NCBI RefSeq assembly: GCF_036884655.1
Contig: NC_088357.1
Span: 46,924,001 to 46,988,000 of the forward strand
Direction: 5' to 3'
Source: Musa acuminata AAA Group
Lineage: Eukaryota; Streptophyta; Magnoliopsida; Zingiberales; Musaceae
DNA length: 64,000 nucleotides
Both the position numbers and the translations under genes were made by a program. The notes beneath the pieces were generated by a model, which worked only from the letters and a program-made list of their open reading frames with translations, did not search any database and was not told where the DNA came from. Position 1 is the first letter of the stretch. The number at the start of each line of letters is the position of its first letter. Below, one piece after another: positions 50,641 to 63,760 of this stretch.

Positions 50641-51670
50641 TAATAGAGTATAAGTGTAAGAGGTAATATATAATTAGTCTTTCAATCACTCTTCCAATTT
50701 TTCTTTTCAGATGAAGCTTCTAGAATTTTTTTTTCTTTTCTTTTTAGACGAAACTTTTGGAATAAATATACAATAAAATGAGGGTAACAAGTCAATTAAT
50801 TGACTTACTAATTTTTTTTTCGGGAAAGAGAGATGCTTTTCTAACTCGAGTTTTTGATTGGTTGTGATGCGAACTGAATCGGATGTAATCGTCTTATTTA
50901 TCTTCTTTATTTTTTTTTTTATCAAAAACACAACAAAAACTGTTCTAAGTAGGATTAATTATGCATGGATCATAAGTAAACACTCCCACGAATTGGCCAC
51001 AGATGCTGAGACACGTCCATTCTCACTTGTCGGCCTTACCATTGGACGTTGTTTGTGAATCATCACAAAAACGTGTATGCGCGGAGGAATGAAAGAGGAG
51101 GAAGCAAAGAGGAGGAAGCATAGAGGAGTCCTTTTGTTCCTACTAATTAATTGCTCTACTTGCAAGTGCTCGGTGGCTTTCATATATTCCAGTAGAAGCA
51201 AAGCAGAATCTTGGCTGATGTTGTGGGTCCCGAGGCGGGTTTGCAGTAGGTGAGTCCATCATAAGGTGATGTCCACCTAAAAAAGGTCCTCAAGGTTGCT
51301 TAACACCACGGAGTCGGTAGCCACATATGCCCCAAGGAATCATCACGAAGAAGATTAGTAAAGATAAACCTTTAAAGAACTTATTTCTATGATCAATATT
51401 TAGTTAGTGAGTGATCCAATGGATTTAAAAGACCATTCTTTTAACGCCAATTTGATAAGTCAACATTTGATGGTGCGATCCCGTAGATTTGTAAAAAATT
51501 ATTCGTTTTGGACGATGAGTTAAGCATACCTGATGGACTTATGAATTCTTAATTTTTTAGTTTCTCAATTAATACGAGACTAAATATTTTTATTTATTTA
51601 TTATTTATTTTATCCCTTCAAATACTTTCAATTCTATGTAATATTTATCTACTTAATATATAATATTATA
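50641..51670. other. Spacer without recognised gene
   Basis: AT-rich, with a somewhat GC-richer patch at 51180-51350. No domain, RNA or repeat recognised. Confidence 0.35.
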
Positions 51671-51902
51671 TGAATTAGTCAATACAATGAACCAATCTAA
51701 TTGTTTAGTTATGATATTATTGTATAGATCTATAATATTTTGGTAGATGTGTTAAAAACACTAAAAGTTTATTTTTTAAAAAATAATGTGGTATATACGG
51801 ACTAACCAATATGGTTAACCAATCCAATTTTTTAGTTATAATATTTTTATAGAGGTCCATAGTATTTTTAATAGATGTCTTAAATATACTACAAGTTTAT
51901 TC
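51671..51902. repeat. Diverged tandem duplication, about 128 bp
   Basis: Blocks AACCAATCTAATTGTTTAGT, TATAGATCTATAATATTTTG, GTAGATGTGTTAAA and CTAAAAGTTTATT in copy 1 recur in the same order in copy 2 (AACCAATCCAATTTTTTAGT, ATAGAGGTCCATAGTATTTT and so on). A partial third copy is suggested near 52060-52110. Confidence 0.6.
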
Positions 51903-52114
51903 AAAAAAACACTACAATATATTAATATATATGTTAAAAACATAATAAATATTCATATTTGGTTGTTCTTATTCTTAAACTGATAAGAATATCTATTTAA
52001 AATTTAATTTTGTATATGAGTTGATTTGTATCAGATTTTGTGTTCATTTATTTATTTATAATTATTTAGTAAACTTATAGTATTTTGATAGAGGTATTAA
52101 AATCTATATGTTAT

Positions 52115-52850
52115 TGGTTTGATGCTATTGAATGTAGAGTCATTCAATCCCGAAGGCGTAAGGTCATCTAGGGAGCCCATGAGGGATCATGAGAGGAGGT
52201 TGGAGAGGGAGGTAAATCTGGTTAGTACGATCCCGAGGTGTTGCCTGTTTGTCAAAGGTGGATTTTACGTCATCTCAAGGTATGTCTTAGTCTTGTCGAG
52301 GTCTTTGCAACATCGGGGGATGTTCTTAACTTAACCCATTCAGTGATAAAGTTAGTTGGGAGGTGAAAAATGATAGAGATACTCCCTCCCTTTAGAGTTT
52401 GGGAACTGACTTTTATACTTAAGTAGTCGATGAAGCGAGGTTGATGGTTGGTGGGCACACATCTTTGCGGGTGGCGTCAATGAAGGTTGGCCGTGGGAGT
52501 GCTGTTTATTAGGGCTAGTGCCTGTCTGGGATAAGCAAGGGATGGTCCCCTATACCAGGCATGCGAACCTTCTCGAAATTAGGGTGTCAGGTCACTTGCG
52601 ATAGGTGACTCGAAAAGAGGAGGATAGGTCTCACTATTGAGAATTAATACGTCCTATGGTTGGCTCGTGTAGTCCTCTTGTAGATCGAGGTGAACAGGGA
52701 TCAGAGGATCGTACTCTTATCGATGACTACAAGGGAGGGGCATGGGTTCTTTCGCCCATGCCATAGCCCAGGTGATAGTCCCCGATTGGATGAATCAACA
52801 ATGTAATACTTGCATCGTTACTTTCCTTATCACTATGAATATAATGGATT
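52115..52850. other. GC-rich block, possible retroelement segment
   Basis: About 700 bp of clearly higher GC content between AT-rich flanks. It contains a short hairpin at about 52738-52762 (GGCATGGG, loop, CCCATGCC). ORFs are short and without known domains. Likely an LTR or internal piece of a retroelement. Confidence 0.35.
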
Positions 52851-53139
52851 GAATCGATTTAGCATATAAATCGGTTCATAAAATATAATCAAGTATTATA
52901 TTATGAGGGGTAATTTCAAATATTATAGCAATAAGAGATGCCCTCCTCTCAAGAAAAGTTCCAAAAAAAAAAAGAAATTTACCGAATATGTACATTTTTG
53001 TTAACATATTTCTTGAGCTTTTGGAGAATTACCGCACCACATAATATCGGACACTTAATTGCTCATATCTACAATCTATCTTACTATAAAGACTGAAATT
53101 TACATGCATCATTTATGGCTCCCACTAATTTACAATGTG

Positions 53140-55615
53140 TTACGAGTGTGGGAATAATAAACCACCGGCATTAGGAGTCCGAACAATTCCTTGCTTGAAC
53201 TCTATGCTACTAAGCTTCTCATGACACCACCTGAGTTGTGCAGATGTGACCACTGACATCTTTAGCACCCTTATCACTAGATTGATATCGACCAAGCAAA
53301 TCAAATTCTCGACTTGGATTTCTTCACGAGGTGGTGTAGTCTTCGTGCTGCGGCTTTTCTTCACCAACGCCTTCATCTTCACGTTCTTCTGAAATAAATA
53401 GCAAAAATAAACTATCATTGTTTTGAATGACTGTTTGATAACGAGTAACATCGTATCTAATCATATCCATAATATATCATTTTAATTAAGGTAATATATA
53501 TTGATCTCTCTTTTAACTCATGTATTGACGAGAGCATATGTCTCAAACTTATAATTACTTTGAATAGGAATCCCCATTCGTTACAAATAGTACAAACAAG
53601 AATACTCGAATATTTGATATCCAATAAGCTTTTATTAGCATGATGACTAGATAGTGTTCAAGGTGTTGTTATATGTATGAGGCAACATAATTGTCCTCAT
53701 AGCTAACTTGAAGCTTATCATTGAATCTTAGCCTGATAGAAAAACTTATTAAAGTGTCTTCTACAAGGTTAAGACATATTGAGAATGTGAGATGATGACT
53801 GAGTAGCCTTTTCCATAGATGGGCAGATGATTTATGTGTGTGTGTGTGTGTGGAAATGATGCTGATCAAGATACAAGTATTAACAGAGTTCTTCTGACCT
53901 TGTGGGCTTCCTTGGATAAAGAGGTAAAGAGTTGCAAGTCCTTTGGGTCTTCCACTTGGCAATCACTCAACTTGAGCTTCTTCAAGATTCCCCGACACCT
54001 TTTATTGTCACTTCTGAGGAAAAGCCAAAAGGAACTCATGGCTTTCTCAATGGCCTCCGAGACTTGGCTTCCCTCCATTGTTTCTCCTTTCGTACCTTCT
54101 CCCACATCCTCTACATAACCTTTCAGAATCACACAAATACTTCTCTTAAGTCCCTCTTGACATAAATAAAACATGACCATTTCTATATGATCATGACATA
54201 AATTTTACTTACTGCTGATGAATCAGAAAGCAATAGAAAATCTATCTATAGCAGATGGGGTCAAAGAAACGAATGAATGAATGAATGAACTGAGTACATT
54301 CCTAGCTGAATTCTACCTGAAACATCCGGAATTTGGAGAAGCTGTGCATTACAAAATTTAGTTTGAGCATAATTCCAAAACCTTTTGCCTTCAGAGTTCT
54401 CGGTCTCGATGAACCTCTCCAGCAGTATCTGAAACTGCTGAAACCTCTCTGCTACTTCGCCATGGAAACATCCCCTGTGCGCATCAGAAATCAGCTTCAC
54501 TTTTCTATGCTGATGACAGAGGGCTTCCCAACTCAGGCACGATTGACCCACGTACACCAACTCGAAATCGCTTTCTATGCTTTTGGCAAGCTTTTTGTGA
54601 GCAACTACAGGGAAGGAAAAGTTAAGAGGATCGATTCTGTCATGGAAACTTGTAGCCCCCAGTTTCTTGCCCAAAACAACACCTGCACAAGTATGTTTGT
54701 TGCCATATAAGAACCAACACAGAACACTGATTTCATCTCCCATAAGAATCCTGGAGATGTATGGGAAGATCATCATTTATGTTGGTGAAGACAATTAATC
54801 ATCTTCTACTACTTATGAGTCAAAGAATACATACTTACTGCAATTCTTCTTTCGTCATTGAGTTGATCAAACCACCTCATCCTTCCTCTGTAGTTTTCGT
54901 AGAACAAATCGATTTCAACCCATTTGCTTTCTGTTCTGAATACCGAGACATGTTGAGAATACTCGTCGATATCTGGATCAGCCTCTGTTTGCACCATCAA
55001 CCCTCCGTGATCATCCAGTCGATCTGCATCCCCATACTCGTAGATATCTAACGAGAGTCTTGGATCATATAAATCGTATGCCACGCTACTTGCGGTTGAT
55101 TCCTCATCCTCTTCATCGGCAAGTTCATACGGTCTCTCTTGTAAACCTGGAAATAGATGGTGACTTGCTGATGCGAAGTTGAGTTCCCCAAGTATACTCG
55201 AGTGTTCCACATGAAGACTCGATTCCTCATGCTCTTCGTCTTCATCCTCACCTCCTTCCGAGTACAGTCTCAGGCTGCAGACTTGTAGATGACCACCGCA
55301 GTCATCGTGTGTCACAATGCACTGAAACGCATCAGGATTTGCAGGTGTCTGAGAAGCATTGGTCGTGAAAGATGAGATCTCATCCACCTCGGAAACGTAG
55401 AACAGGAAACATCTCACGATGACACTGCGGGCGATACGGAAGGCGCAAAAGATTGGATTCGACAAGCTTGTGATCAGCCGCTGCGCAAACACGTAGAGCT
55501 GGAAAAGCACAACAAAGACCGGGTGGACAAAGAAGCTCAATCGGCGCCACCTATCGAATCCTTTACCGAGCAGCACATGATCTACAATGAGCCAACACCA
55601 TGAGAGTCTAGCCAT
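53140..55615 (-). CDS. DUF1666 protein with hydrophobic N-terminus
   Basis: Four exons on the minus strand: 55615-54835, 54682-54317, 54155-53899 and 53388-53140, giving 550 residues. Residues about 20-75 are hydrophobic with Arg-containing breaks (FVHPVFVVLFQLYVFAQRLI and IARSVIVRCFLFYV), suggesting one or two membrane segments. Residues about 120-220 are acidic and low in complexity. The DUF1666 core runs from about 235 to 480: YENYRGRMRWFDQLNDERR, SIESDFELVYVGQSCLSWEA, FQQFQILLERFIE, RFWNYAQTKF, and a later FWLFLRSD. The family is plant-specific, of unknown function and often mislabelled ribosomal protein L34Ae. The C-terminus (469-550) is basic at first (KALVKKSRSTK). Exon 1 must end at the second of two tandem donors (GTAAGTATGT) to keep frame. 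Confidence 0.88.
53836..53851. repeat. (GT)n microsatellite in DUF1666 gene intron 3
   Basis: About eight TG units within the last intron. Confidence 0.85.
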
Positions 55616-56990
55616 TTCAGAGTTATCTCAATCTACCATTAGATAGATACCCAACGCAAAGCTTTGGTGTGCAAGGCACTGCCACCACCACCAACTATAA
55701 GATTTAGTTGGGTAAGTGGCCATCATAATCGACAGTAATGGGTATGACTTACTAAAATATTATGTGGCAGAGCACAAAATTCTATCCATGTCAAGATTTT
55801 GTGACAATATCTCAGTAGATGATGATAATAATAATAATAATAATTAGTGGGTCAATGGCCCTTCAATTTCCTGCGGATGTGAACCAGTGGGACATCACTG
55901 TGAAACTTCGTTTGTCCACATCCTATGTTATGTTATTCAAACAAGTTGTTACTTGGATTATGCGTCTTGTGGGTGATGAGGGGAGGAGGATGAAGTCATG
56001 CAAGAATCCATCGTATCCAGATAATGCCTGTGGAAGTCAATGCGTTGGTCAAGTTCAATGTATTAATAAACATTTGGCATGGAAAGTATACTACGTTATC
56101 CAGAAGCTTTCTGACGTGGTGCCACGTCCATGCTGTCGGGCGGTGCCAATTCTTCCTTTGATTCGTAGTTGAAATGAAGGAGAACTTGCCTCGTGCTGGA
56201 AAAGAATACAGCAGGAGAAGCGTATCATTCACAGCTACAGCTACGTCAACAGCAATGATGTGATCTTGGAAACGGCCAAACATAAAATAATGTATTTTGA
56301 TTGTCGATATTTGTGTTCTTATTTTTGTTGAGATATCCGATTAATATATTGTTGTAAGTTAGATGTCTTAGGTTTGAATTTATGTGTGAGTGTCATGTAC
56401 ATCATTTGATGTAATAATTTTTATAAAAATATTTATGTTATGCTTTGAAAAAAGAAAACCGACTAAAAAATATAGATAGTCATTTTAGTGCTGCTAGTAG
56501 GTAGAAATAAGGGGAAAAAAAGATTTTCTTCTATGAATATCTAAATTTTGCTCTTTAAATTATTTTCAAACTTATTATTGATACTAAGTAGTAATCATAA
56601 ATTTATGTCTGATTTACGATAGTATGCTTCGATCAGACATATTAGGTCAATTCCTCAAAAGATTCTTCTACGACCGACCATGATACCTGAGATTTCAAGT
56701 AAAAATCTATTCATAGAGTACATGTTACATCAACAAATAATCACAGGTTACTTTATTCAATTCAATCTTTTTTCTTATTTCATTCTTTTTGTCGCTGGAT
56801 ATCTCGTTCATATCCAGTGGTAGAATTGATAGAAATGAAAAAAATATTAAACCTTTGACAATTCAATTCTAGAAAAAATGGTCTATTGTGTAGGGAGTTC
56901 CCATCACTGTGGAATCTTGTGTAAATGCATGTGCATGGAAATTTGTTTTTGTGATTTGAATCTTGTTCACCTTGATAGTGAAGGACTGAT
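55616..56990. promoter_or_regulatory. Upstream region of the DUF1666 gene
   Basis: The part next to 55615 is presumed promoter and 5' UTR. An (AAT)n tract lies at about 55826-55845. The segment 55850-56280 is GC-richer with open frames on both strands, but none shows a domain; I do not call a gene. Confidence 0.35.
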
Positions 56991-56996
56991 GACTGA

Positions 56997-57350
56997 TGGG
57001 GAAAGCAAAGAAGAGATTGAAAGAGTTAAGAGTGAAAGAATTGAGGGATGAAACTAAGAGAGAAACTAAATTTTTTATTTCTTATAGACAAGTCTCTGTA
57101 CTTTTTTTTTTTTCTTATTTTTTAATGATAAAGCTCATCTATTTATAGAGTGAGTAACAAGTCTCAATTGTCAAGGCTACATTATGTAACCTATCTAATT
57201 TACTAGTTTATTATTTTCATAACCTTTATTATTTTTATAACCTTCTTCTTTCATGGTAACCTTTATTTATCATAGTGTAATCTTTCCATACTCGTGATCA
57301 TGAGAGAGGTTTCAATCATCTCTTTTATTTAAGTTTAATTCTCTTAACTC
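56997..57350 (-). repeat. 3' LTR of the Ty1/copia element
   Basis: Diverged partner of the LTR at 61083-61467. Shared blocks in order: GAATTGAGGGATGA, CAAGTCTCT-TACTTTT, TCAATTGT-AAGGCTACAT, TTTATTATTTTCATAA and GATCATGA-AGAG. On the minus strand it ends in CCCCA and is preceded by a purine tract (AAAAGGGAGAG, about 57347-57360) that fits a polypurine primer site. Confidence 0.75.
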
Positions 57351-60300
57351 TCCCTTTTAAACCTAATTCATTTTATCACACATTGCAAGTGATGCTTTCG
57401 TCTTGAAAAATGTCTCTGAATTGAGTAGCTTGATGAAAACATCTACAACTTGATCATCAAATTTGGTGCAGTCCAATAAAACTTTTTCTTCCTTGATTTG
57501 ATCTTTGTATAAAATGGTAATGAACATCAGTATGCTTGCAAAGACCAAATTATTGAACAATGCAATCATCGACTTGTTATCAACATTTATTTATGTAGCT
57601 TGATCTTATGAATAATCGACTTCATTCAAGAGCTTCCTTAGCCATATAGCATGATATACATATGATGATACTATTATATATTTTGCTTTATATATCGATA
57701 ATATCATAATGGATTACTTCTTCGAATACCAAGTAATGTCGCTGATATAGAAAATGAATATAGTAGACCATAAGTTATGGTACTTTTGATGTAGCATAAA
57801 ATTCTTTTATATGTGTCAGCTTTAGTTCTTTCATAAATTGGCTTATTAATCCGGTTCTATATAGAATATCTGATCTTATGCAAGTTATGTATCTTAAGCT
57901 TCCTATTAAGCTTTTGAAATAGATTGGATCAATTGTGTCACCATATTATCTTGTCTTAAAAGTTTGATGTTATATTCAACCGATATGCCAACTAATTTAC
58001 AATCTTCCATCTTGAATCTTTTGAGAATCTCCTTTGCATATCTTACTTATAAAATAAAGATGCTTTTTTACTTTGCTTTATTTCGATACCAAGAAAATAA
58101 AATATGAGCCTAATATTGGTTATTTCAAATTCTTGAACCAATGTTTACTTGAATTCGTAAGTTGCTTCCTATAAAGACAAGATCATCAATAAATAGGGAA
58201 ACAAGAAAGATATCTTCAATTTTTTTTAATCTTCTTATAAAGGTACTTTCATAAAAGACATTGCTTATAACCTTTTTTCTTGAAGTAGGTATCAATTTTA
58301 GTATTTCAGGCTCTACGTGCTTATTTTAACCCATAAAATTTTTTTTAACTAAATAATTCTTTTTATACTCCTTTTTAATATAACCAATGGTTGTTAATGG
58401 ATACTTCTTCTTCATCAAGAAAACCATTCAAAAATTTAGATTTAATATCTATTTGATAAATTAGCTAATTATTTTATGCGATAATGGATATAATCATTCT
58501 AATAGTTTCCATTCGAATAATAAAAATAAATATCTCATCATAGTCGATATTAGATTTTTATTTGTAACCCTTTGTCATCAATCTAGCTTTGTATTTATCA
58601 ACTTGGCATTGTAAATTTTTCTTGATTTCATAATAAACTCACTTCATACCAATAGGAATTTGTCCTTGAGGTAACAATGCTAGCTTCCAAATTTTATTTC
58701 TCATAATGAAGTTAATCTCTTCATCCATTGTATCTTCCACCTTTAATCTTTCATAGCATCTTTATATTGAAGTGGTTCACTATTTAGAAGGAGACAAAAA
58801 GATGTAATTTATCTGTTACTTTAAATAAATCTCTTAGACTTCTTATTCTTTAAGGTACTAAGCTATCTTCTCGAGATAATTGTGAAGAAGATGTTGGCGA
58901 TGATAGTGAAGCAATTTCAAACTTTATCTGCTTTTGTTCGTCTTCATGTAACTTTTCGATGCTTTTCTTCTAATTTCATATACCTTCTTTATTGAACTCG
59001 ACACTCCTACTTATAACAACCTTTGAATTGCTAAGATCAAATAATTTGTAAGTCTTGGATTTAGTATTATACCCAATGAAGATGAGTTTGGAGATATTGT
59101 CTTCCAATTTGGTTCTTCTTTTAATCGATACACCCAAATACCTTGACATGTGAGATGCTCGGTTTTCTTTTAGCCCATGCCTTTTATGGAGTCTTATTCT
59201 CCAAGCTCGATGTAGGGTACCGATTTAGGGATGTACATGACATAAGCCATAGCTTCGACCCACAATTCTTTGGGTATATTTTTTGTCTTGATCATGCTCT
59301 TCACTACGTTGAGAATTATTCGATTTGTTGGGGAGAATATAGTGCTGTAAGTTGATGTCATATGCCATATTTATTATAAAAATCTTCAAATACTTTGGAG
59401 GTGAATTCACCATCTTGATAGGAGTGGATGGTTTTGATGTAGAAGCCACTTTCATTCTCTACAAAAGTTTTGAACTTCTTGAATATGTTAAAAGACTTTC
59501 CCTTTTTCTTTCAAGAAATAAACTTAATTTTTTTAATATAATCATTAATAAAAGTTAAAACATAGTAATACTTATCAAAAGATGTTGGAGTAATAGGATC
59601 ACAAATAATGGTGCAAATAAGTTGAAGTGACTTCTTTGTTATTTGGCCGGAACATACTCTTTATATATTTGACTTGTATTGTGTATGAGGAAGATCATTT
59701 ATTATCTTCTTTGTTGATAACATGTTAAGATTTTTAATATTCAAGTGCCTAAGCCTCAAGTGCCACAACCACGAGGAGTCCTTCACACAAGTCTTTAAAC
59801 ATTGTGTTATATCATAGCTAATGGTTAAGATAAATAATCTATATATTGACATCTACTCTTGAGCAATTAAGCGATTTGTGTTGTTTCTAATAAGGAGTTG
59901 CTTGTTTTTCATATAAATATCATAATCATTTTCTAGTAGTTATCCAAGACTAAGAATATTATTCTTCATATTTGGCACATAATAAACATTTTTAAAAAAT
60001 TGATGACTTCCATTTTTAAGGTGGATCAAGATATTACCTTTGCCTTTCCCTCATACTTTTGAGGAGTCTCTAAAGTAGACTTGTCCATTCACTATTTTAT
60101 CTAACTCCATGAATAGATTTTTGTAACTATATATATGATTGCGCTATGGTATCCAAGAATCACTTGTCTTAAATGATGATATCTTCTTCTTTATGTGCTA
60201 GTAACAAAAGATAATCTTTTTTCTTCTTTTCAACATAGTTAATATTTTTCTCAACTTGATTATTTTTGTTATAATAGCATTTGAAAACATAATAACCATA

Positions 60301-61082
60301 TTTTTTTATGACAATAGCATTGAATTTTTGAAATATTATACTTTTGGCTTCTTTATCTCCTCTTACTTAATTTTATTTTGAACTTTAATCTTTTTTATTA
60401 TTTTTTCCTCTTCCTTCTTTACTATGCCCTCTACCACTACCATGACTTCTTCCACATCCTTAGCCTCTTCTGTGATTATGATCACTTGAGCCTTCATTTA
60501 TTTATTTCAAAGTGAGCTTTGTTTAGAAAACTTGTTCCACTACATCCGATTTTTTTTTGACTAAATATTCATATGCTTGCAAAAAAACTCATTATCTCAT
60601 CAATAATTATTTGGTCTCAATCGTTTGATTCTTGGATAAAGATTATGATAAAGTTCAACTTTTTATGTAGCAATCGAAGTATTTTTTCGATCACACATAC
60701 ATTTTATAGATTCTCACTATTTCTTCTTAATTGATTGACAATGATAAAAACTCTTTTAAAATAATTTTAAATAATCCCTAAAGGATCTTTCAAGCATCTT
60801 TGGAGGTGTTGGCGATCATAAATTTCTCAAAGCTACCTTCATCTAACTCTTGGTAGATGAGGAAGAGTGACTTCTTATCTTTTTTCCACATGTCCTAATC
60901 TTTTTGACTTGTTATAAGGATAACATCGTCTTGAGACTCCTAATAGCCTCTCTCTATCATCTCCCATATGTCTTGTGATCTAGATAAGATCATTAGTTAG
61001 ATATTTCAATTTTCGTAGTTGTCTTTTGTAAGCTGAGGCATTTGAAATTACTTGCTATTAGTCATTTTGACTTGGCTCTTAT
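57351..61082 (-). mobile_element. Degenerate Ty1/copia retrotransposon internal region
   Basis: Read down the minus strand, recognisable pieces come in copia order. Gag start at about 61058 (FQMPQLTKDNYENW, DIWEMIERGY, KKDKKSLFLIYQELDEG). Pre-integrase at 59780-59665 (SSWLWHLRLRHLNIKNLNML). Integrase core at about 59490-59340 (FKTFVENESGFYIKTIHSYQ, GEFTSKVFEDF). RNase H C-terminal end at 57570-57363 (ASILMFITILYKDQIKEEKV, DDQVVDVFIKLL). Stops and frameshifts interrupt all parts. AATAAGAGCC next to the 5' LTR (near 61070-61082) is a decayed Met-tRNA primer site. The integrase-before-RT order, seen by position, separates copia from gypsy. Confidence 0.85.
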
Positions 61083-61467
61083 TGGGAAAAGGAAAAGGTG
61101 AGATAGAGAGAATTAGAGAGTAAGAAAAGAATTGAGGGATGATACAAGCAAACTAAAATTTTTATTTATTGTAGGCAAGTCTCTATACTTTTCTTTTCTC
61201 ATTTTCTTATCATATTTTACCATGAGAAAACTAGTCTATATATAAGATCATAAATGAGAGTTCCAAGATTCAATTGTTAAGGCTACATTCATATGTTTTT
61301 ATTGTATGTCACGTATTCAATTTACTAATAGTTTATTATTTTCATAAACTCCTTCATGGTGACCTTTTCCTTTTCACTAAATTCTAGAGGTTATAATTAT
61401 TTTTACCCATATGATCATGAAAGAGATTTTAATACTCTTTTTTAATTAAATTTAATTCCCTATAACA
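61083..61467 (-). repeat. 5' LTR of the Ty1/copia element
   Basis: On the minus strand it begins TGTTATAGGGAATTAAA and ends TTCCTTTTCCCA, that is TG...CA. It matches the LTR at 56997-57350 in block order but with many changes and indels, so the insertion is old. No matching 5-bp target duplication is visible outside the two LTRs. Confidence 0.75.
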
Positions 61468-62587
61468 ATTTCCAACTACTTCTTAGATTATAATACTAAA
61501 AGTATCACTAATAAAACCTAAACAAAATCCAATTTCCAATCCAATTGGGACTTGCCATTAACTCCTTGCACTCCATTTTAGCTAGGGGTGAGGTCCCTGG
61601 TATCATAATAAAAGATTGATAATAAATTAATTTAAGGGAAGATAAACCATCCCATTTAATTTAAGGGAAGATAAACCATAAATATTGATAATAAATTGAT
61701 TGAAAAAAGAGATAGATTAGAGAAGAGGAGAGAAGATATATAGATTAGAGAGGTATGCGAACTATATGGAGATTAAAAGTTTGTGATGGAGTAGACAAGA
61801 TGTTAATATAGATTTTGAAGTAGTTATGTCTTGGGTTATTGACATGATTTCTAGGCCCACTCCTTTTGCCACATTGTTGGGGCATAGACTTGGGGTTGCT
61901 CTAAATATATGTTATTAGCTCTCTTTGGGCCAATGTTATTATTAGAATTAAACCCTCTAATTAGTAACATTAAACATATTGGTTTGATGTTGCATCATAT
62001 CCACTCATCAAAGGTTAAGGGTTCGATATTTCATGGGTTATACGTTTACTTTTGCAAAAGAGAAAGAAAAAACCATCTAATCATCAAGCATATGAACGAT
62101 GACAAGTTATCACCTTTAGAAAACTATCATCCCAAAATTTCTTTTCTTGTCCAACTCAAAGAAAAAAGAAGAAGAAAAGAGTAGGAAGATTCTGATAGTT
62201 ATGCCTTAGCTATAGCTTTCTCGATAAGATTTTACTATACATTGAATGTTGGCATGCTAAATTATAATGTCTTTGAATTGGTATTTAGCAGTAGAAAAGT
62301 TGGATTGTTTTGATATTGAGACTTCATCAATGCCTACTACCCCTACCGAGCTAATGTACTCAATATGTGACTGCAATGTGGGTCAGAAGTCTTATTTTTT
62401 AGTTGAGAGATGATCCATCAAATTTTTTATTTGGTTCTCCCTATGTGATTTATATTAGGTAGATTTAAGGTTCAAAATCTTATTATATAAATAATAAAAA
62501 TATAAATAAGTATTTGAAAGAGTGGCTGTGATGATGACTTGGCACCCACCCACCCTGAGCCAATGGTCACATCCTACTCCATCATTC

Positions 62588-62589
<2 letters not shown>
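61468..62589. other. AT-rich spacer
   Basis: Short tandem similarity at 61620-61690 (TTTAAGGGAAGATAAACCAT twice). No gene recognised; the ORF at 61909-62184 has no domain. Confidence 0.35.

Positions 62590-62668
<79 letters not shown>
62590..62668. repeat. (ATT)n microsatellite, about 26 units
   Basis: Uninterrupted ATT repeat of 79 bp. It gives false poly-isoleucine ORFs on both strands. Long perfect trinucleotide runs are usually polymorphic in plants. Confidence 0.97.
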
Positions 62669-63099
62669 GCTAACTTGGAATTTCTTTTCAATGGTGACAA
62701 GCATTTTCTATAAGGTGATGCTCAAAATTTTAGTTGATGTAATTTTTGGTTGTAACCTAGATTCAAACCAAGTGTTGGTGATGCAAAGTTTCACCATTTT
62801 TGGGAGCTGATGGGAAATATATTATTAACTAATCACCATTTAATATGTAATCGTCATGTGGTATCTAAAGGGAAGGTAAAGATAAAGATCACCTCTCCAC
62901 TCGTTTGCCTATGTGGACGAAGGTCCAAAGCAGATAATCATAAACTTTCATTATCCTTTATGATCAAAAAGACAATCATAAGCTTTTTTTCTTATCCTTT
63001 ATGACAAGAAAAGTAATCGAAAGCTTCCTTCTTGCATTTTATTTTATGACTAGAAAGATATCATAAACTTTTTTCTTATACTTTATGATGAACACTCAT

Positions 63100-63760
63100 C
63101 TTCAACATTATAAAAGGGGACAAACTTACCTTTCTTGTGGGAGAGAAAAAGAGAACTCTGGCATCCACACTAGAAGATGTCGGATTGCTAACTTAAACAT
63201 TAAAGGGATTAGATTAGGAAAGCTCTCTAACATCAGTCTTTATGTGGATGGCATCTCGAGAGCTCGATGTTTTTATTTCAAAGGAATCTCAGATGTACCT
63301 ACACATACCGATTCAGACCGCGTTATGTTGACCAATACATCAACAATATTTTCTCCTAATATTTTGGCGCTAGAAGGAGGGTTCAATATTGTAAGAAATA
63401 TACTTGCTAACTCTTTTAATGAACGTTCAAGTGAAGATGTTTTGCTCCCGACCCATTGCACTTCCACTCAATAGAGGCAACAGCCACCCTTTTCACACAT
63501 AGATGAATCCACCTTGGCGCAAACACCGATATGATATTGGTATCTAGTCAATAACCTAGACCTCTCACTCTAGAGGTGAATCCGAGCCACCTGCTCATCC
63601 TCACCAATGTATTCTTGAATCTTACATAGCAAATGGAGATGCTAACCGACATGATATAAGTCATTGCTCCACTCTTGTCCTAATTAACCCAATAGATGAC
63701 ACCACCACCTCGATCATAATTACCGACTCAACTGCCAAGGCAGAGGCACAATACCAAATT
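63100..63760 (+). mobile_element. Ty3/gypsy-like LTR end, primer site and leader
   Basis: A TATA box (TATAAAAG, 63109-63116) is followed by a leader typical of plant LTR transcripts, then by TGGCGCTAGAAGGAGGG (63365-63381), which resembles the tRNA primer-binding region of Tat/Retand-type gypsy elements (TTTGGCGCTAGAAGGAGGG form). What follows would be the 5' untranslated and gag region, but it has stops in all frames. The left LTR boundary was not found and the second LTR, if any, is outside the window. Confidence 0.55.

Noticed and set aside
54261..54710. Plus-strand ORF of 125 codons (54333-54710)
   Set aside because: Shadow of DUF1666 exon 2 on the opposite strand.
55819..56283. Two opposing ORFs upstream of the DUF1666 gene
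   Set aside because: No domain, one starts in an AAT microsatellite, and no splice partners were seen.
62455..62713. Poly-isoleucine ORFs on both strands
   Set aside because: Direct product of the ATT microsatellite.
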